Positions 26,683-35,179 of a stretch of 60,532 bases of DNA are shown here, piece by piece. The notes under the pieces were generated by a model. The model made no database searches. It was not told where the DNA came from and saw only the letters and a list, made by a program, of their open reading frames with translations. The stretch spans positions 1-60,532 of the forward strand of contig CAIMZI010000121.1 of the NCBI GenBank assembly GCA_903845935.1, written 5' to 3'. Each line of letters begins with the position of its first letter. The stretch's first letter is position 1. The translations under genes were made by a program, and so were the position numbers. This DNA comes from an uncultured beta proteobacterium. GTDB lineage: Bacteria; Pseudomonadota; Gammaproteobacteria; Burkholderiales; Burkholderiaceae_C.

Positions 26683-27599
26683 GGATTGCCTCCAGTCACG
26701 CCGACCACCGCCATGCCAGCCAGAGCCAGGGCCGAAGCCAGCAACAGATAGCCGCCTACCCAACGCAGGGGCAGACGGGCGCTAAGCGACTCCACGCAAC
26801 CGACAGTCACGGCCACCGCCAGCATCGCCGCGACGCAGAACAGCAGGGCCGCGACCGGAGCGAGCCGGGGGTCAAAGGGGTTGAGCAGGGCGGCGATCAG
26901 GCCGGCGTACAGCGCCATCTTCAGGGCTGCGGCGTATTGCATGGCGGCCAACTCGGGACCGCTGTGGTCGAGAATCATCACCTCGTGGATCATGGTCAGC
27001 TCCAGGTGCGTTAGCGGGTCGTCCACCGGCACCCGCGAGGCCTCGGTTTGCAACAAAATCAACAGGGCCAGCACCAGCGGAACAGCCATCAAGGCAAAGT
27101 GGGCGCTGTGGTGCAGGGCGCCAATGGCATCGGCAAAACTGTGCATGCCGGTGGCTGCACTGGCCGTGCCCAGCAGCAGAAAAAAGGCCGGCTCGGCATA
27201 GGTGGAAAACGAGGCCTCGCGTGCCGCGCCCATGCCCTCGAAGGAACTGCCCACGTCCAGGGCGCAAACCATCAGCACGATGCGGCCCAGGCCCAGCGTG
27301 TAGGCCACGGCCACAAAGTCATGGTCAAACGACAGCGGCGCAAACTGACCCAGCAGCGGCACCATGCTGGCCGCCACCAGGCTGCAGACCAGCACCGCAT
27401 AGGGGCCGCTGCGAAACAGGGCACTGGCCGTGGTGCTGAGAACGGCCTGTTTGCCCAGCAGGCGCCGCAGGTCCCACAGCGACTGCAACAGGCCGGGGCC
27501 GCGCCGTCCCACCCACCAGGACTTGGTGCGGTTGACCACGCCCACCAGCAGAATCGGCATGGCAAGTACCAGCAGCAGGTGCAGCAGCGATAGCATCAT
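26679..27599 (-). CDS. NuoH-like membrane subunit (HyfC/HycD type)
   Basis: The product is 306 residues with about eight transmembrane segments. It matches the subunit that links the hydrophilic module to the membrane arm. Near the N-terminus is VVNRTKSWWVGRRGPGLLQ. The family's cytoplasmic loop is present as EASRVPVDDPLTHLELTMIH followed by EVMILDHSG, a motif typical of HyfC/HycD. The first ATG (27599) overlaps the HyfB-like stop (ATGA). Confidence 0.88.
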   Translation of the reverse strand: MMLSLLHLLLVLAMPILLVGVVNRTKSWWVGRRGPGLLQSLWDLRRLLGKQAVLSTTASALFRSGPYAVLVCSLVAASMVPLLGQFAPLSFDHDFVAVAYTLGLGRIVLMVCALDVGSSFEGMGAAREASFSTYAEPAFFLLLGTASAATGMHSFADAIGALHHSAHFALMAVPLVLALLILLQTEASRVPVDDPLTHLELTMIHEVMILDHSGPELAAMQYAAALKMALYAGLIAALLNPFDPRLAPVAALLFCVAAMLAVAVTVGCVESLSARLPLRWVGGYLLLASALALAGMAVVGVTGGNP

Positions 27600-29605
27600 G
27601 GCAGGGCGCCCTCGACCAGAAACACCAGCATGGCAATCAGCACCAGGGCCGCGAGCGCCATGGAGAAGGCCAGACGCGGGTCGTCCTCCTGCATCTTGTG
27701 GGACAGCTCGGCGGCGGTTTCGTCGCCGTGGCCGATCACCGAATACAGACGCCGCTCCACCGCATCCACGCAATCGGTCACCACATAACTGCCCTGCGGA
27801 AAGTAGCCGACCGGTGCCTTGCGGCGCTCCACCAGGGTCAGCACATTCTTGAACTGCCGCGCAAAGTCGATCGAAAAGCCGGTGCCGGTGTACTGCATGC
27901 GGGTATTCGGAGCCCCATAGCCGCAGGCCCAGGTGGCGCCGTGCTCCAGGTTCTTGGCTCGCTCAGCCCGAAAACGCAGCCACAGCACCAGCAGAATGAG
28001 CAGCAGCAGGCCCAGGGACAGGGCGCCTACGCGTGTCAGCGTGGCGGCAACAGCTGCCAGATTGGCTGCGGTGACCGAGTCCGGGCTGCCATGTAAAAAC
28101 AAAGTGACAGGGCCGGCCACCATGGAAAATCCGGCCAGCGGAAAAATGCCCAGCAACAGACTACCCAGGGCATGCAGTCCCATCGGCAGCAGCATCCAGC
28201 GGTTCGCCACCTGGCCAGGGGGCAGACTGTCGTCGCGTGCCGTGCCTAAAAAAATCACGCCAAATGCACGGGTGATGCTGAGGGCGGAGACCGCGCCTAC
28301 AAAGGCCAGTGCCGCCGCCACCAGAGCCAGACTGAGCTGGGCCCAGATGCCAAGGGCGTGGCCACCCAGCAGGCCGGAATACAGCAGAAACTCGCTGGCA
28401 AAGCCGTTGAATGGCGGCAGGCCCGAAATCGCCAGGCCGCCACCGAGGAAACAGAATGCGGCCATCGGCATGAGCTTGACCAGCCCGCCCAGACGCTCCA
28501 GGTCCACCACATGCTTGACCTGGTAGACGCAACCGGCGGCATAAAACAGCTGGCACTTGAAGAAGGCATGGTTGAGCACATGCAGCAGGCCGCCGCCAAA
28601 GCCCAAAGCCACCATCAGCGGCAGGTCCCAACTCAGGCCCAGGCAGCCTATGCCAAAACCCATGCCGGCAATGCCGACGTTTTCGGTGGAGGAGTAGCCC
28701 AGCAGGCGCTTGAGGTCGCGCTGGCCCACGGTGTAGAGGCCGCCTATCAGCGCCGACAAGGCCGAAAACACAAGCAAAAACCAGCCCATCCATTCATCGG
28801 GCTTGCCCGACAACAAGATAAAGCGCAGCAGTGCATACAGACCGGCCTTGTGGATCACGCCCGACATCAGGGCCGAGACATGGGCCGGTGCCGCGGCATG
28901 GGCGCGCGGCAGCCAGGAGTGAAAGGGAAAGAATGCCGACTTGAGGCCAAAGCTGGTCACCAGCAGCAGGAACACGGTATTGCGCAGCGTGCCGGGGTTG
29001 AGCCGCAGCCAGACACCAAAATCGTCCAGAAACCAGGACTGGCTATGGGTGTACAAGATCATCACCGCAGCCACCAGAAAGATCAGACCGATGTGGGTGG
29101 ATACCAGGTAGTTGAAGCCGGCAAAGCGCACCTTCTGATTGGGGTAGTCCCAGATCACCAGCAGCCAGGCCGCCAGGGCCGCAATCTCCCAGCCAAACAG
29201 GAAGGTGACGGCATGTTCGCCGGTGTAGACCAGCAAAAATGAAACCGACACCATATTGAGCAGGGCGAAATGCACACCCAGATGGCGCGGGCCGTCGAAA
29301 TAGCTGCGCAGATAGCCCACCGCGTAGACGCTGCCCAACAGGGTCATGGGCAGCGACCAGCTCAGAAAAAATGCCCCCAGCGCGTCCAGGCGAAAGTGCA
29401 GCTCGCCGATGGGATAGGCCCAGGGCAGGGCGCCGGTGATGTCCGCTGCGCCAAACAGCACCGGCAACACCACCGACCAGGCCAGGGCGGTAGCCAGTGC
29501 CTGGGACAGCAAGCCAATGCCTGCCCGCGCGCGGTTACGAATCGGCAACAGGCACAGAGCGGCGCCCAGCATCAATACCAGAACAGCCTGTATGAGTTGG
29601 TTCAT
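27596..29605 (-). CDS. Antiporter-like membrane subunit (HyfB/NuoL type)
   Basis: The product is 669 residues with about 15-16 transmembrane segments, related to NuoL and HycC. The TM5 glutamate is in FLFGWEIAALAAWLL. The conserved lysines are in SFGLKSAFFPFHSWLPRAH and SGVIHKAGLYALLRF. A hydrophilic, positively charged C-terminal loop (TLVERRKAPVGYFPQGSYV) precedes a final helix. It probably takes part in H+ or Na+ translocation. The ATG at 29605 removes an unconserved N-terminal stretch; it lies 32 bases downstream of the ribbon-helix-helix gene. Confidence 0.88.
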   Translation of the reverse strand: MNQLIQAVLVLMLGAALCLLPIRNRARAGIGLLSQALATALAWSVVLPVLFGAADITGALPWAYPIGELHFRLDALGAFFLSWSLPMTLLGSVYAVGYLRSYFDGPRHLGVHFALLNMVSVSFLLVYTGEHAVTFLFGWEIAALAAWLLVIWDYPNQKVRFAGFNYLVSTHIGLIFLVAAVMILYTHSQSWFLDDFGVWLRLNPGTLRNTVFLLLVTSFGLKSAFFPFHSWLPRAHAAAPAHVSALMSGVIHKAGLYALLRFILLSGKPDEWMGWFLLVFSALSALIGGLYTVGQRDLKRLLGYSSTENVGIAGMGFGIGCLGLSWDLPLMVALGFGGGLLHVLNHAFFKCQLFYAAGCVYQVKHVVDLERLGGLVKLMPMAAFCFLGGGLAISGLPPFNGFASEFLLYSGLLGGHALGIWAQLSLALVAAALAFVGAVSALSITRAFGVIFLGTARDDSLPPGQVANRWMLLPMGLHALGSLLLGIFPLAGFSMVAGPVTLFLHGSPDSVTAANLAAVAATLTRVGALSLGLLLLILLVLWLRFRAERAKNLEHGATWACGYGAPNTRMQYTGTGFSIDFARQFKNVLTLVERRKAPVGYFPQGSYVVTDCVDAVERRLYSVIGHGDETAAELSHKMQEDDPRLAFSMALAALVLIAMLVFLVEGALP

Positions 29606-29637
29606 GAAGGGCTTACGGCCTGGACAGCAGCCCGGTG

Positions 29638-29832
29638 CTAGGCCTTGTCGGCCACGTTGGATGTCAGCCACTCGGGCAGCACCCGGTTGCCGGCGTTGTC
29701 GACGATGTATTGCCGAATCAGCTGGCGCACCACCTGGGAGGGCGTGCGGTCCTTGGCAGCGCAGATCTCCTCAAACAGTTTTTTCTTGTCCGGGTCAATC
29801 AGGACAGTCAGGCGTGCGGTTCGGTTTTCCAT
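29638..29832 (-). CDS. Ribbon-helix-helix (CopG/Arc-type) DNA-binding protein
   Basis: The product is 64 residues. The N-terminal strand RLTVLIDPDKKKLFEEICAA, followed by KDRTPSQVVRQLIRQYI, is a standard ribbon-helix-helix fold. Such proteins bind DNA as dimers and usually autoregulate. As the first gene of the Hyf/Ehr-like operon, 32 bases before the HyfB-like gene, it is a good candidate for that operon's regulator. No toxin gene is adjacent, so an antitoxin role is less likely. Confidence 0.75.
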   Translation of the reverse strand: MENRTARLTVLIDPDKKKLFEEICAAKDRTPSQVVRQLIRQYIVDNAGNRVLPEWLTSNVADKA

Positions 29833-29872
29833 GGATCTTGGCTTGTTTGCGCTGGAGTATCAAGCAACGCAT

Positions 29873-29899
29873 CTTATATGTGCGTGAAATGTTAATCAA
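29873..29899 (-). promoter_or_regulatory. Possible promoter of the RHH-hyf-like operon
   Basis: On the minus strand TTGATT (29894-29899) is followed after 15 bases by TATAAG (29873-29878), about 40 bases upstream of the RHH start. The hexamers are good and the spacing slightly short. The wider gap 29833-30182 (350 bases) is AT-richer than its surroundings and contains no gene; it carries the divergent promoters of this operon and of mraZ. Confidence 0.4.
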
Positions 29900-30109
29900 G
29901 CCCCTGCCGTGGATGGCCGCTACGGTGCTCGTCAGGGAAGCGGGCTTTTGCTTCACGCATCACTTTCAGACCCTTTGCTAAGTGCTTCATTTAGAACGGT
30001 TTTTGCCTTGTTACAACCTGCGATTGCGGCGCTAAGTCCTTGATTTCATTGGAAATTTTTGTTGCAGGCCCGGTTGCAAGTGGGCCAATTGCTGATACAG
30101 TGCAAAAAA

Positions 30110-30139
30110 GTGGAATTAAGTGGTAATTAGTGCCCTTGA
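30110..30139 (+). promoter_or_regulatory. Candidate MraZ box upstream of mraZ
   Basis: Three 10-base units in tandem start with GTG: GTGGAATTAA, GTGGTAATTA and GTGCCCTTGA. MraZ is known to bind direct repeats of TGGG-like cores at 10-base spacing ahead of its own gene. The array ends 43 bases before the mraZ start, consistent with autorepression of the dcw cluster. The third core is poor. Confidence 0.5.
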
Positions 30140-30182
30140 TCAACCACGGTCCCACCGATTTTCAAAAAAAGGGTTTGTTGTC

Positions 30183-30611
30183 GTGTTTCAAGGTGCTTCG
30201 TCTCTCAGTCTGGATGCAAAAGGTAGGCTCTCCGTGCCGACCCGGCACCGTGACGTCCTGAGTGCGACCGCGGCCGGCCAACTGACGATGACCAAGCACC
30301 CCCATGGTTGCCTGATGCTGTTTCCCCGCCCCGAGTGGGAAAAGTTCCGTGAGCGCATTGCCAATCTGCCGATGTCGGCCCAGTGGTGGAAGCGCATCTT
30401 CCTGGGCAATGCCATGGATGTGGAGATGGACGGCACCGGCCGCGTGCTGGTGTCGCCCGAGCTGCGCAAGGCTGCCGGCATCAGCCGCGACACCATGCTC
30501 CTGGGCATGGGCAACCACTTTGAACTCTGGGACAAGGCCTTGTACGACGCCGAAGAGGCCAAGGCCATGCAGGGCGACATGCCCGATGTCTTCAAGGACT
30601 TTTCTTTCTAA
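30183..30611 (+). CDS. mraZ: Transcriptional regulator MraZ
   Basis: The product is 142 residues, the usual MraZ length, when started at the GTG of 30183 ([20 protein letters not shown]). The longer in-frame start at 30120 adds unconserved residues and would run through the proposed operator. Two AbrB-like repeats are seen: [16 protein letters not shown] and [19 protein letters not shown]. MraZ binds the dcw promoter region and represses the cluster in E. coli. It heads the dcw operon, with rsmH starting eight bases after its stop. Confidence 0.94.
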   Translation: MFQGASSLSLDAKGRLSVPTRHRDVLSATAAGQLTMTKHPHGCLMLFPRPEWEKFRERIANLPMSAQWWKRIFLGNAMDVEMDGTGRVLVSPELRKAAGISRDTMLLGMGNHFELWDKALYDAEEAKAMQGDMPDVFKDFSF

Positions 30612-30619
30612 GGCGCGCA

Positions 30620-31555
30620 GTGGAAACCACCTGGAACCATGCCACCGTGCTGTTGAACGAAGCGGTAGACGCATTGTTCAAAGACGGCGATACGCCTTAT
30701 CCCGATGCGGCCGACGGAACCTATGTCGATGCCACATTTGGGCGCGGCGGCCACTCACGCCTGATCCTGTCGCATCTGTCGCTTGCCGGGCGCCTGATTG
30801 CCTTTGACAAGGATCCACAGGCCGTGGCCGAGTCGGCCTCGATTGCGGACGCGCGCTTTTCCATTCGCCACCAGGGCTTTGCCAACCTGGGTGAGCTGCC
30901 AGCGGGCAGCGTGGCCGGCTTGTTGATGGACCTGGGCGTGAGCTCGCCGCAGATCGACAACCCGGCGCGGGGATTCAGTTTCAGGAACGAGGGGCCACTG
31001 GATATGCGCATGGACACCACGCGCGGCGAAAGTGTTTCCCAATGGCTGGCAACAGCAGATGTCGGTCAAATCACGGAGGTGATACGTGAATATGGTGAAG
31101 AACGGTTTGCTGGGCCAATTGCAAAGGCGATTGTTGCTCGCCGACAGGAACGGGGCCCTCTTGCAACCACCACCGAGCTGGCCCAACTCGTGGCTGAGCA
31201 GGTCAAAACCCGCGAGCCGGGCAAGGACCCTGCAACGCGCACATTTCAGGCTTTTCGGATTTTCATCAACGCCGAGCTTGAAGAGCTGCAACAAGCGTTA
31301 GAAGCCAGCCTGAAGGTGCTGCAACCGGGCGGGCGTCTGGCGGTGATCAGTTTTCATTCGTTGGAAGACCGCATCGTCAAGCAATTCATTGCCAAGCACT
31401 CGCGCGAGGAATATGACCGCCGCGCCCCCTTCGCTGCACCGAAGGTGATGCAGCTGCTGTCACTGGGCCGGGTCAAACCGAGCGAGGAAGAAATCAAGGG
31501 CAACCCGCGCTCGCGCAGCGCCATCATGCGCGTGGCGCAGAGGACGGCGGCATGA
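30620..31555 (+). CDS. rsmH: 16S rRNA (cytosine(1402)-N4)-methyltransferase
   Basis: The product is 311 residues (formerly MraW). It methylates N4 of C1402 in the ribosomal P site using SAM. The N-terminus [15 protein letters not shown], the SAM-binding [28 protein letters not shown] and the C-terminal [15 protein letters not shown] are all standard. It starts with GTG at 30620. The stop overlaps the ftsL start (ATGA). It is the second gene of the dcw cluster, as in most bacteria. Confidence 0.97.
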   Translation: METTWNHATVLLNEAVDALFKDGDTPYPDAADGTYVDATFGRGGHSRLILSHLSLAGRLIAFDKDPQAVAESASIADARFSIRHQGFANLGELPAGSVAGLLMDLGVSSPQIDNPARGFSFRNEGPLDMRMDTTRGESVSQWLATADVGQITEVIREYGEERFAGPIAKAIVARRQERGPLATTTELAQLVAEQVKTREPGKDPATRTFQAFRIFINAELEELQQALEASLKVLQPGGRLAVISFHSLEDRIVKQFIAKHSREEYDRRAPFAAPKVMQLLSLGRVKPSEEEIKGNPRSRSAIMRVAQRTAA

Positions 31556-31902
31556 CTAGGATTAACCTGGTGCTGTTGCTGGCGGTGGTGCTGAGCGCCA
31601 TCTACCTGGTCAATGTCCAGTACGAATCGAGGCGCCTGTTTACCGAACTGGACAAGGTGCGCGCCGAAGAACACCGCTTGAGCAGCGAACTCGATCGGCT
31701 TGAGGTGGAAAAGCGCGGCCAGGCCACCTCGGCAAGGGTGGAAAGACTGGCCCGCGAGAAGCTCCAGATGCGTCTGGTGATGCCGGCCATCACCACCTAT
31801 GTGAGCTACACCGAGCCGGTCAAGTCCGCGGCTGGCAATGCCGCCGACGCTGCGTCCAAGGCCCAGGCTGCCACTCCCCCAGCCCAGGGGACCAAGCCGT
31901 GA
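31552..31902 (+). CDS. ftsL: Cell division protein FtsL
   Basis: The product is 116 residues. A single N-terminal transmembrane helix ([15 protein letters not shown]) is followed by a periplasmic coiled coil ([20 protein letters not shown]) and an Ala-rich tail. FtsL forms a complex with FtsB and FtsQ that activates septal synthesis by FtsWI. It overlaps rsmH at its start and ftsI at its end (GTGA), so its identity is supported by position as well as topology. Confidence 0.93.
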   Translation: MTRINLVLLLAVVLSAIYLVNVQYESRRLFTELDKVRAEEHRLSSELDRLEVEKRGQATSARVERLAREKLQMRLVMPAITTYVSYTEPVKSAAGNAADAASKAQAATPPAQGTKP

Positions 31903-33644
31903 GTCGCAGCGTGCGTTACACCTCCAGCCCCTTGCTGGCCAGCCGCACGCCGGTGTGGCGCAGCAAGTTTGTGGTAGCTGCCATCGCCCTGGCTTTTTGC
32001 GGCCTGGCCGCACGCGCCGCCTACATCCAGGTGTTTGCCAACCGGTTTTTTCTACACCAGGGCGAGGTGCGCTTTGCCCGCACCCTGGAGCTGCCGGCCT
32101 ACCGGGGCCGCATTCTGGACCGCAACGGCCTGATTCTGGCCTCCAGCGTGCCCGCGCCCAGCATCTGGGCTATTCCCGACGACGTGGATACCGACGGCGA
32201 ACACCCCAAGCTGCAGGAACTGGCCAAGCTGTTGGACATGCCCTATGCCGATCTGGCCAAGAAGCTCGACGAGGACAAAAGCTTTGTCTGGATCAAGCGC
32301 CAGGTCGACGCCGGCACCGCCAAGCAAATCGCCGCGCTCAATCTCAAGGGCATTTACCAGCGCAAGGAATACAAGCGCCAGTACCCCGAGGGTGAGGCCG
32401 CCGCCCATGTGGTGGGCTTTACCAATGTGGAAGACAACGGCCAGGAAGGCGTGGAGTTGCTCTACAACAAGCGCCTCTTGGGTAAGTCCGGTCTGCGCCG
32501 CGTGATCAAGGACCGTCTGGGCCGTGCCGTGGAAGACGTAGGCGAAATCGTGCCACCGGTGGACGGCCAGGACATCCAGCTCAGCATCGACAGCAAGGTG
32601 CAGTTCTTCGCCTACCAAAAGCTCAAGGAAGCCGTGTTGCAGCAGCGCGCCCAGGCCGGCAGCATCGTGGTGCTGGACGCCGTCAGCGGCGAGGTGCTGG
32701 CCCTGGCCAACTACCCCAGCTACACCCCCGACAAGCGGCTGAACCTGACCGGTGCCCAGTTGCGCAACCGGGCCCTGACCGATACGTTCGAGCCTGGCTC
32801 GGTGATGAAACCCTTCACCATTGGCCTGGCGCTGGAAAGCGGCCACGTCAAGCCAAGCACCATCATCGACACCGCTCCCGGCTCCTGGTCCATTACCGGC
32901 GTCACCATCCACGACTCGCATGCCCACGGCGCGCTCACCGTCGAGCAGGTGATCCAGGTGTCTAGCAATGTCGGCACCGCCAAGATTGCCATGGGCATGC
33001 CGGCCAGCGCCATGTGGGAGACCTTTTCCGCAGCCGGCTTTGGCCAGAAGCCGCAGGTTGAATTTCCGGGCGTGGTCTCGGGCCGCCTGCGCCCCTGGGC
33101 CAAATGGCGCCCGATCGAGCAGGCCACCATGTCCTACGGCTACGGCCTATCGGCCTCGCTGTTCCAGATGGTGCATTCCTACACCGTGTTCTCGCATGAC
33201 GGCGAGATCATTCCCGTCACGCTGATGAAGAACACCGAGCCCGCCGTCGGAGTGCGCGTGTTCTCACCCGCCACGGCCACGGAAATTCGCAAGATGCTGC
33301 AAATGGCGGCAGGCCCCGGCGGCACCGGCCCCAAGGCCCAGACCCAGGGTTACTCGGTCGGCGGCAAGTCTGGCACCGCGTACAAACAGGTTGGCAAGGG
33401 CTATGGCACGGACAGCAACCGCAAATACCGTGGCTGGTTTGTCGGCATGGCACCGATAGACAAGCCGCGCCTGATCGTGGGCGTGATGCTGGATGAGCCC
33501 AGCGCTGGCCATTACTTTGGCGGCGATGTGGCCGCCCCGGTGTTCAGCGACACCGTGCAGCAGACCCTGCGTCTGCTCAATGTGCAACCGGACATGTCGG
33601 TGCGCCCCAGCATCGTTGCCAATGCGGTGGAGGAGAGTTTCTGA
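31899..33644 (+). CDS. ftsI: Septal peptidoglycan transpeptidase FtsI (PBP3)
   Basis: The product is 581 residues, a class B penicillin-binding protein. The membrane anchor lies at about residues 24-45. The pedestal domain follows, with RGRILDRNG at 69-77. The transpeptidase motifs are SxxK at Ser301-Lys304 (EPGSVMKPFT), SSN at 355-357 and the later KSGTA. It crosslinks septal peptidoglycan with FtsW. It starts at a GTG overlapping the ftsL stop; its TGA shares one base with the murE ATG. Confidence 0.97.
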   Translation: MSRSVRYTSSPLLASRTPVWRSKFVVAAIALAFCGLAARAAYIQVFANRFFLHQGEVRFARTLELPAYRGRILDRNGLILASSVPAPSIWAIPDDVDTDGEHPKLQELAKLLDMPYADLAKKLDEDKSFVWIKRQVDAGTAKQIAALNLKGIYQRKEYKRQYPEGEAAAHVVGFTNVEDNGQEGVELLYNKRLLGKSGLRRVIKDRLGRAVEDVGEIVPPVDGQDIQLSIDSKVQFFAYQKLKEAVLQQRAQAGSIVVLDAVSGEVLALANYPSYTPDKRLNLTGAQLRNRALTDTFEPGSVMKPFTIGLALESGHVKPSTIIDTAPGSWSITGVTIHDSHAHGALTVEQVIQVSSNVGTAKIAMGMPASAMWETFSAAGFGQKPQVEFPGVVSGRLRPWAKWRPIEQATMSYGYGLSASLFQMVHSYTVFSHDGEIIPVTLMKNTEPAVGVRVFSPATATEIRKMLQMAAGPGGTGPKAQTQGYSVGGKSGTAYKQVGKGYGTDSNRKYRGWFVGMAPIDKPRLIVGVMLDEPSAGHYFGGDVAAPVFSDTVQQTLRLLNVQPDMSVRPSIVANAVEESF

Positions 33645-35179
33645 TGCTGCACACCACTACACAGGCCGCGCTTTGGCTCAAAGAACATGTCACCGGCAGC
33701 CTGCGCACCGACAGTCGCATGGTGCAAGCTGGCGACGCCTTTATCGCCTGGCCGGGTGCGGCGGTGGACGGGCGCTCCTTTGTGGCTGCCGCCTTGCAAG
33801 CCGGTGCTGCGGTTTGTCTGGTCGAGGCCGAGGGCGCCGAAGCCTTTGATTTGGCAGACGGCCGCGTGGAGCGCTTTGCTGGCCTGAAGGCCGCCACCGG
33901 AGCGATTGCCGCCGACTACTTTGGCCATCCCTCCAAGGAGCTGGCGGTGCTGGCAGTGACCGGCACCAATGGCAAGACCTCGACCGCCTGGTGGCTGGCG
34001 CAGGCCCTGTCGGCGCTGCCAGCCGAGCTGGCCATTCCCTGCGGCATGATCGGCACGCTGGGCGTGGGTCGTCCGCCCGCCGCCGACACATTGGAAGACG
34101 CCGCCAGCGCCCAGGGCCATGTGCTGCCCACTGGTTTGACCACGCCCGACCCGGTGCTGCTGCAAGCCGCGCTGCGCTGCTTTTCCGATGAGGGTCTCCA
34201 GGCCTGCGCCATCGAGGCCTCCAGCATAGGCATTGAAGAAGCCCGCCTGGACGGCACGCACATTCGCGTGGCCTTGTTCACCAATCTCACGCTGGACCAT
34301 CTGGACTACCACGGCGGCATGGACGCCTATTGGCAGGCCAAGCGCCGCCTGTTTGCCTGGCCCAGGCTGCAAAGTGCGGTGCTCAACATCGACGACCTGC
34401 GCGGCGTGGAGCTGGCAGCCGATTTGGCTGGCGGTTTGCTTGATGTGTGGACCGTGTCCGCGGTCGGACCTGCCCGGCTGCAGGCACGCCATCTGGTGTA
34501 CCACGCCAGTGGCATCGCGTGTGAAGTGGTGGAGGGCGATACCGTGCTGCCCTTGCAGACCCGGTTGATTGGCGGCTACAACATCTCCAACCTGCTGGGC
34601 GTCTTGGCCGCCATGCGCGCCCTGGGCGTGCCGCTGGCGGATGCGGTCCGTGCCTGCAGCACCCTGCATGCCGTACCGGGTCGCATGGAATGTCTGGGCG
34701 ACGCCGACACGCCGCTGGTGGCGGTGGACTATGCCCATACCCCGGACGCACTCGATCACGCCTTGGCCGCGCTACGCCCCTTGGTGCAGGCGCGCGGCGG
34801 CAGGCTCTGGTGCGTGTTTGGTTGCGGTGGTGACCGCGACAACTCCAAGCGTCCGCTGATGGGTGCCATAGCGGCCAAGCTGGCCGACCAGGTGGTGGTA
34901 ACCAGCGATAACCCGCGCAGCGAGAGGCCCGAGGCCATCATTGCCCAAATTCTGTTGGGCCTGCCCTCCTGCAACAGCGTGGTGGTGCAGAGCGATCGGG
35001 CGCAGGCGATTGCCCAGGCGATTCAGGGCGCGGCGCCCCAGGACGTGATTCTGCTGGCCGGAATGGGCCATGAGCTCACGCAGGAAATTGCCGGTGTGAA
35101 GTCCGCGTTTTCCGACCGGGTCCATGCAGCGGCGGCCCTGCAGCAATGGCGGCTGCGAGCCATAGGAGTCTCGGCATGA
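33644..35179 (+). CDS. murE: UDP-MurNAc-L-Ala-D-Glu:meso-diaminopimelate ligase
   Basis: The product is 511 residues, a Mur ligase that adds the third peptide residue. The ATP-binding P-loop is TGTNGKTSTAWW. A substrate-domain stretch is EASSIGIEEARLDG. The DAP-selecting motif D-N-P-R is seen in TSDNPRSERPEAI, indicating meso-DAP rather than lysine. The C-terminal Mur domain contains VDYAHTPDAL and FGCGGDRDNSKRPLMG. The stop overlaps the murF start. Confidence 0.97.
   Translation: MLHTTTQAALWLKEHVTGSLRTDSRMVQAGDAFIAWPGAAVDGRSFVAAALQAGAAVCLVEAEGAEAFDLADGRVERFAGLKAATGAIAADYFGHPSKELAVLAVTGTNGKTSTAWWLAQALSALPAELAIPCGMIGTLGVGRPPAADTLEDAASAQGHVLPTGLTTPDPVLLQAALRCFSDEGLQACAIEASSIGIEEARLDGTHIRVALFTNLTLDHLDYHGGMDAYWQAKRRLFAWPRLQSAVLNIDDLRGVELAADLAGGLLDVWTVSAVGPARLQARHLVYHASGIACEVVEGDTVLPLQTRLIGGYNISNLLGVLAAMRALGVPLADAVRACSTLHAVPGRMECLGDADTPLVAVDYAHTPDALDHALAALRPLVQARGGRLWCVFGCGGDRDNSKRPLMGAIAAKLADQVVVTSDNPRSERPEAIIAQILLGLPSCNSVVVQSDRAQAIAQAIQGAAPQDVILLAGMGHELTQEIAGVKSAFSDRVHAAAALQQWRLRAIGVSA

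Noticed and set aside
23139..29605. Functional Ni-Fe hydrogenase-4 / formate hydrogenlyase
   Set aside because: Three of four Ni-Fe cysteines are absent in the large subunit, and no formate dehydrogenase or maturation gene is visible in the window.
29638..29832. RHH protein as antitoxin of a toxin-antitoxin pair
   Set aside because: No toxin-sized gene lies next to it; the neighbours are the HyfB-like gene and the mraZ promoter region.
33512..34759. 415-codon frame antisense to ftsI and murE
   Set aside because: Shadow of two well-supported essential genes. The sequence is compositionally biased with no motif.
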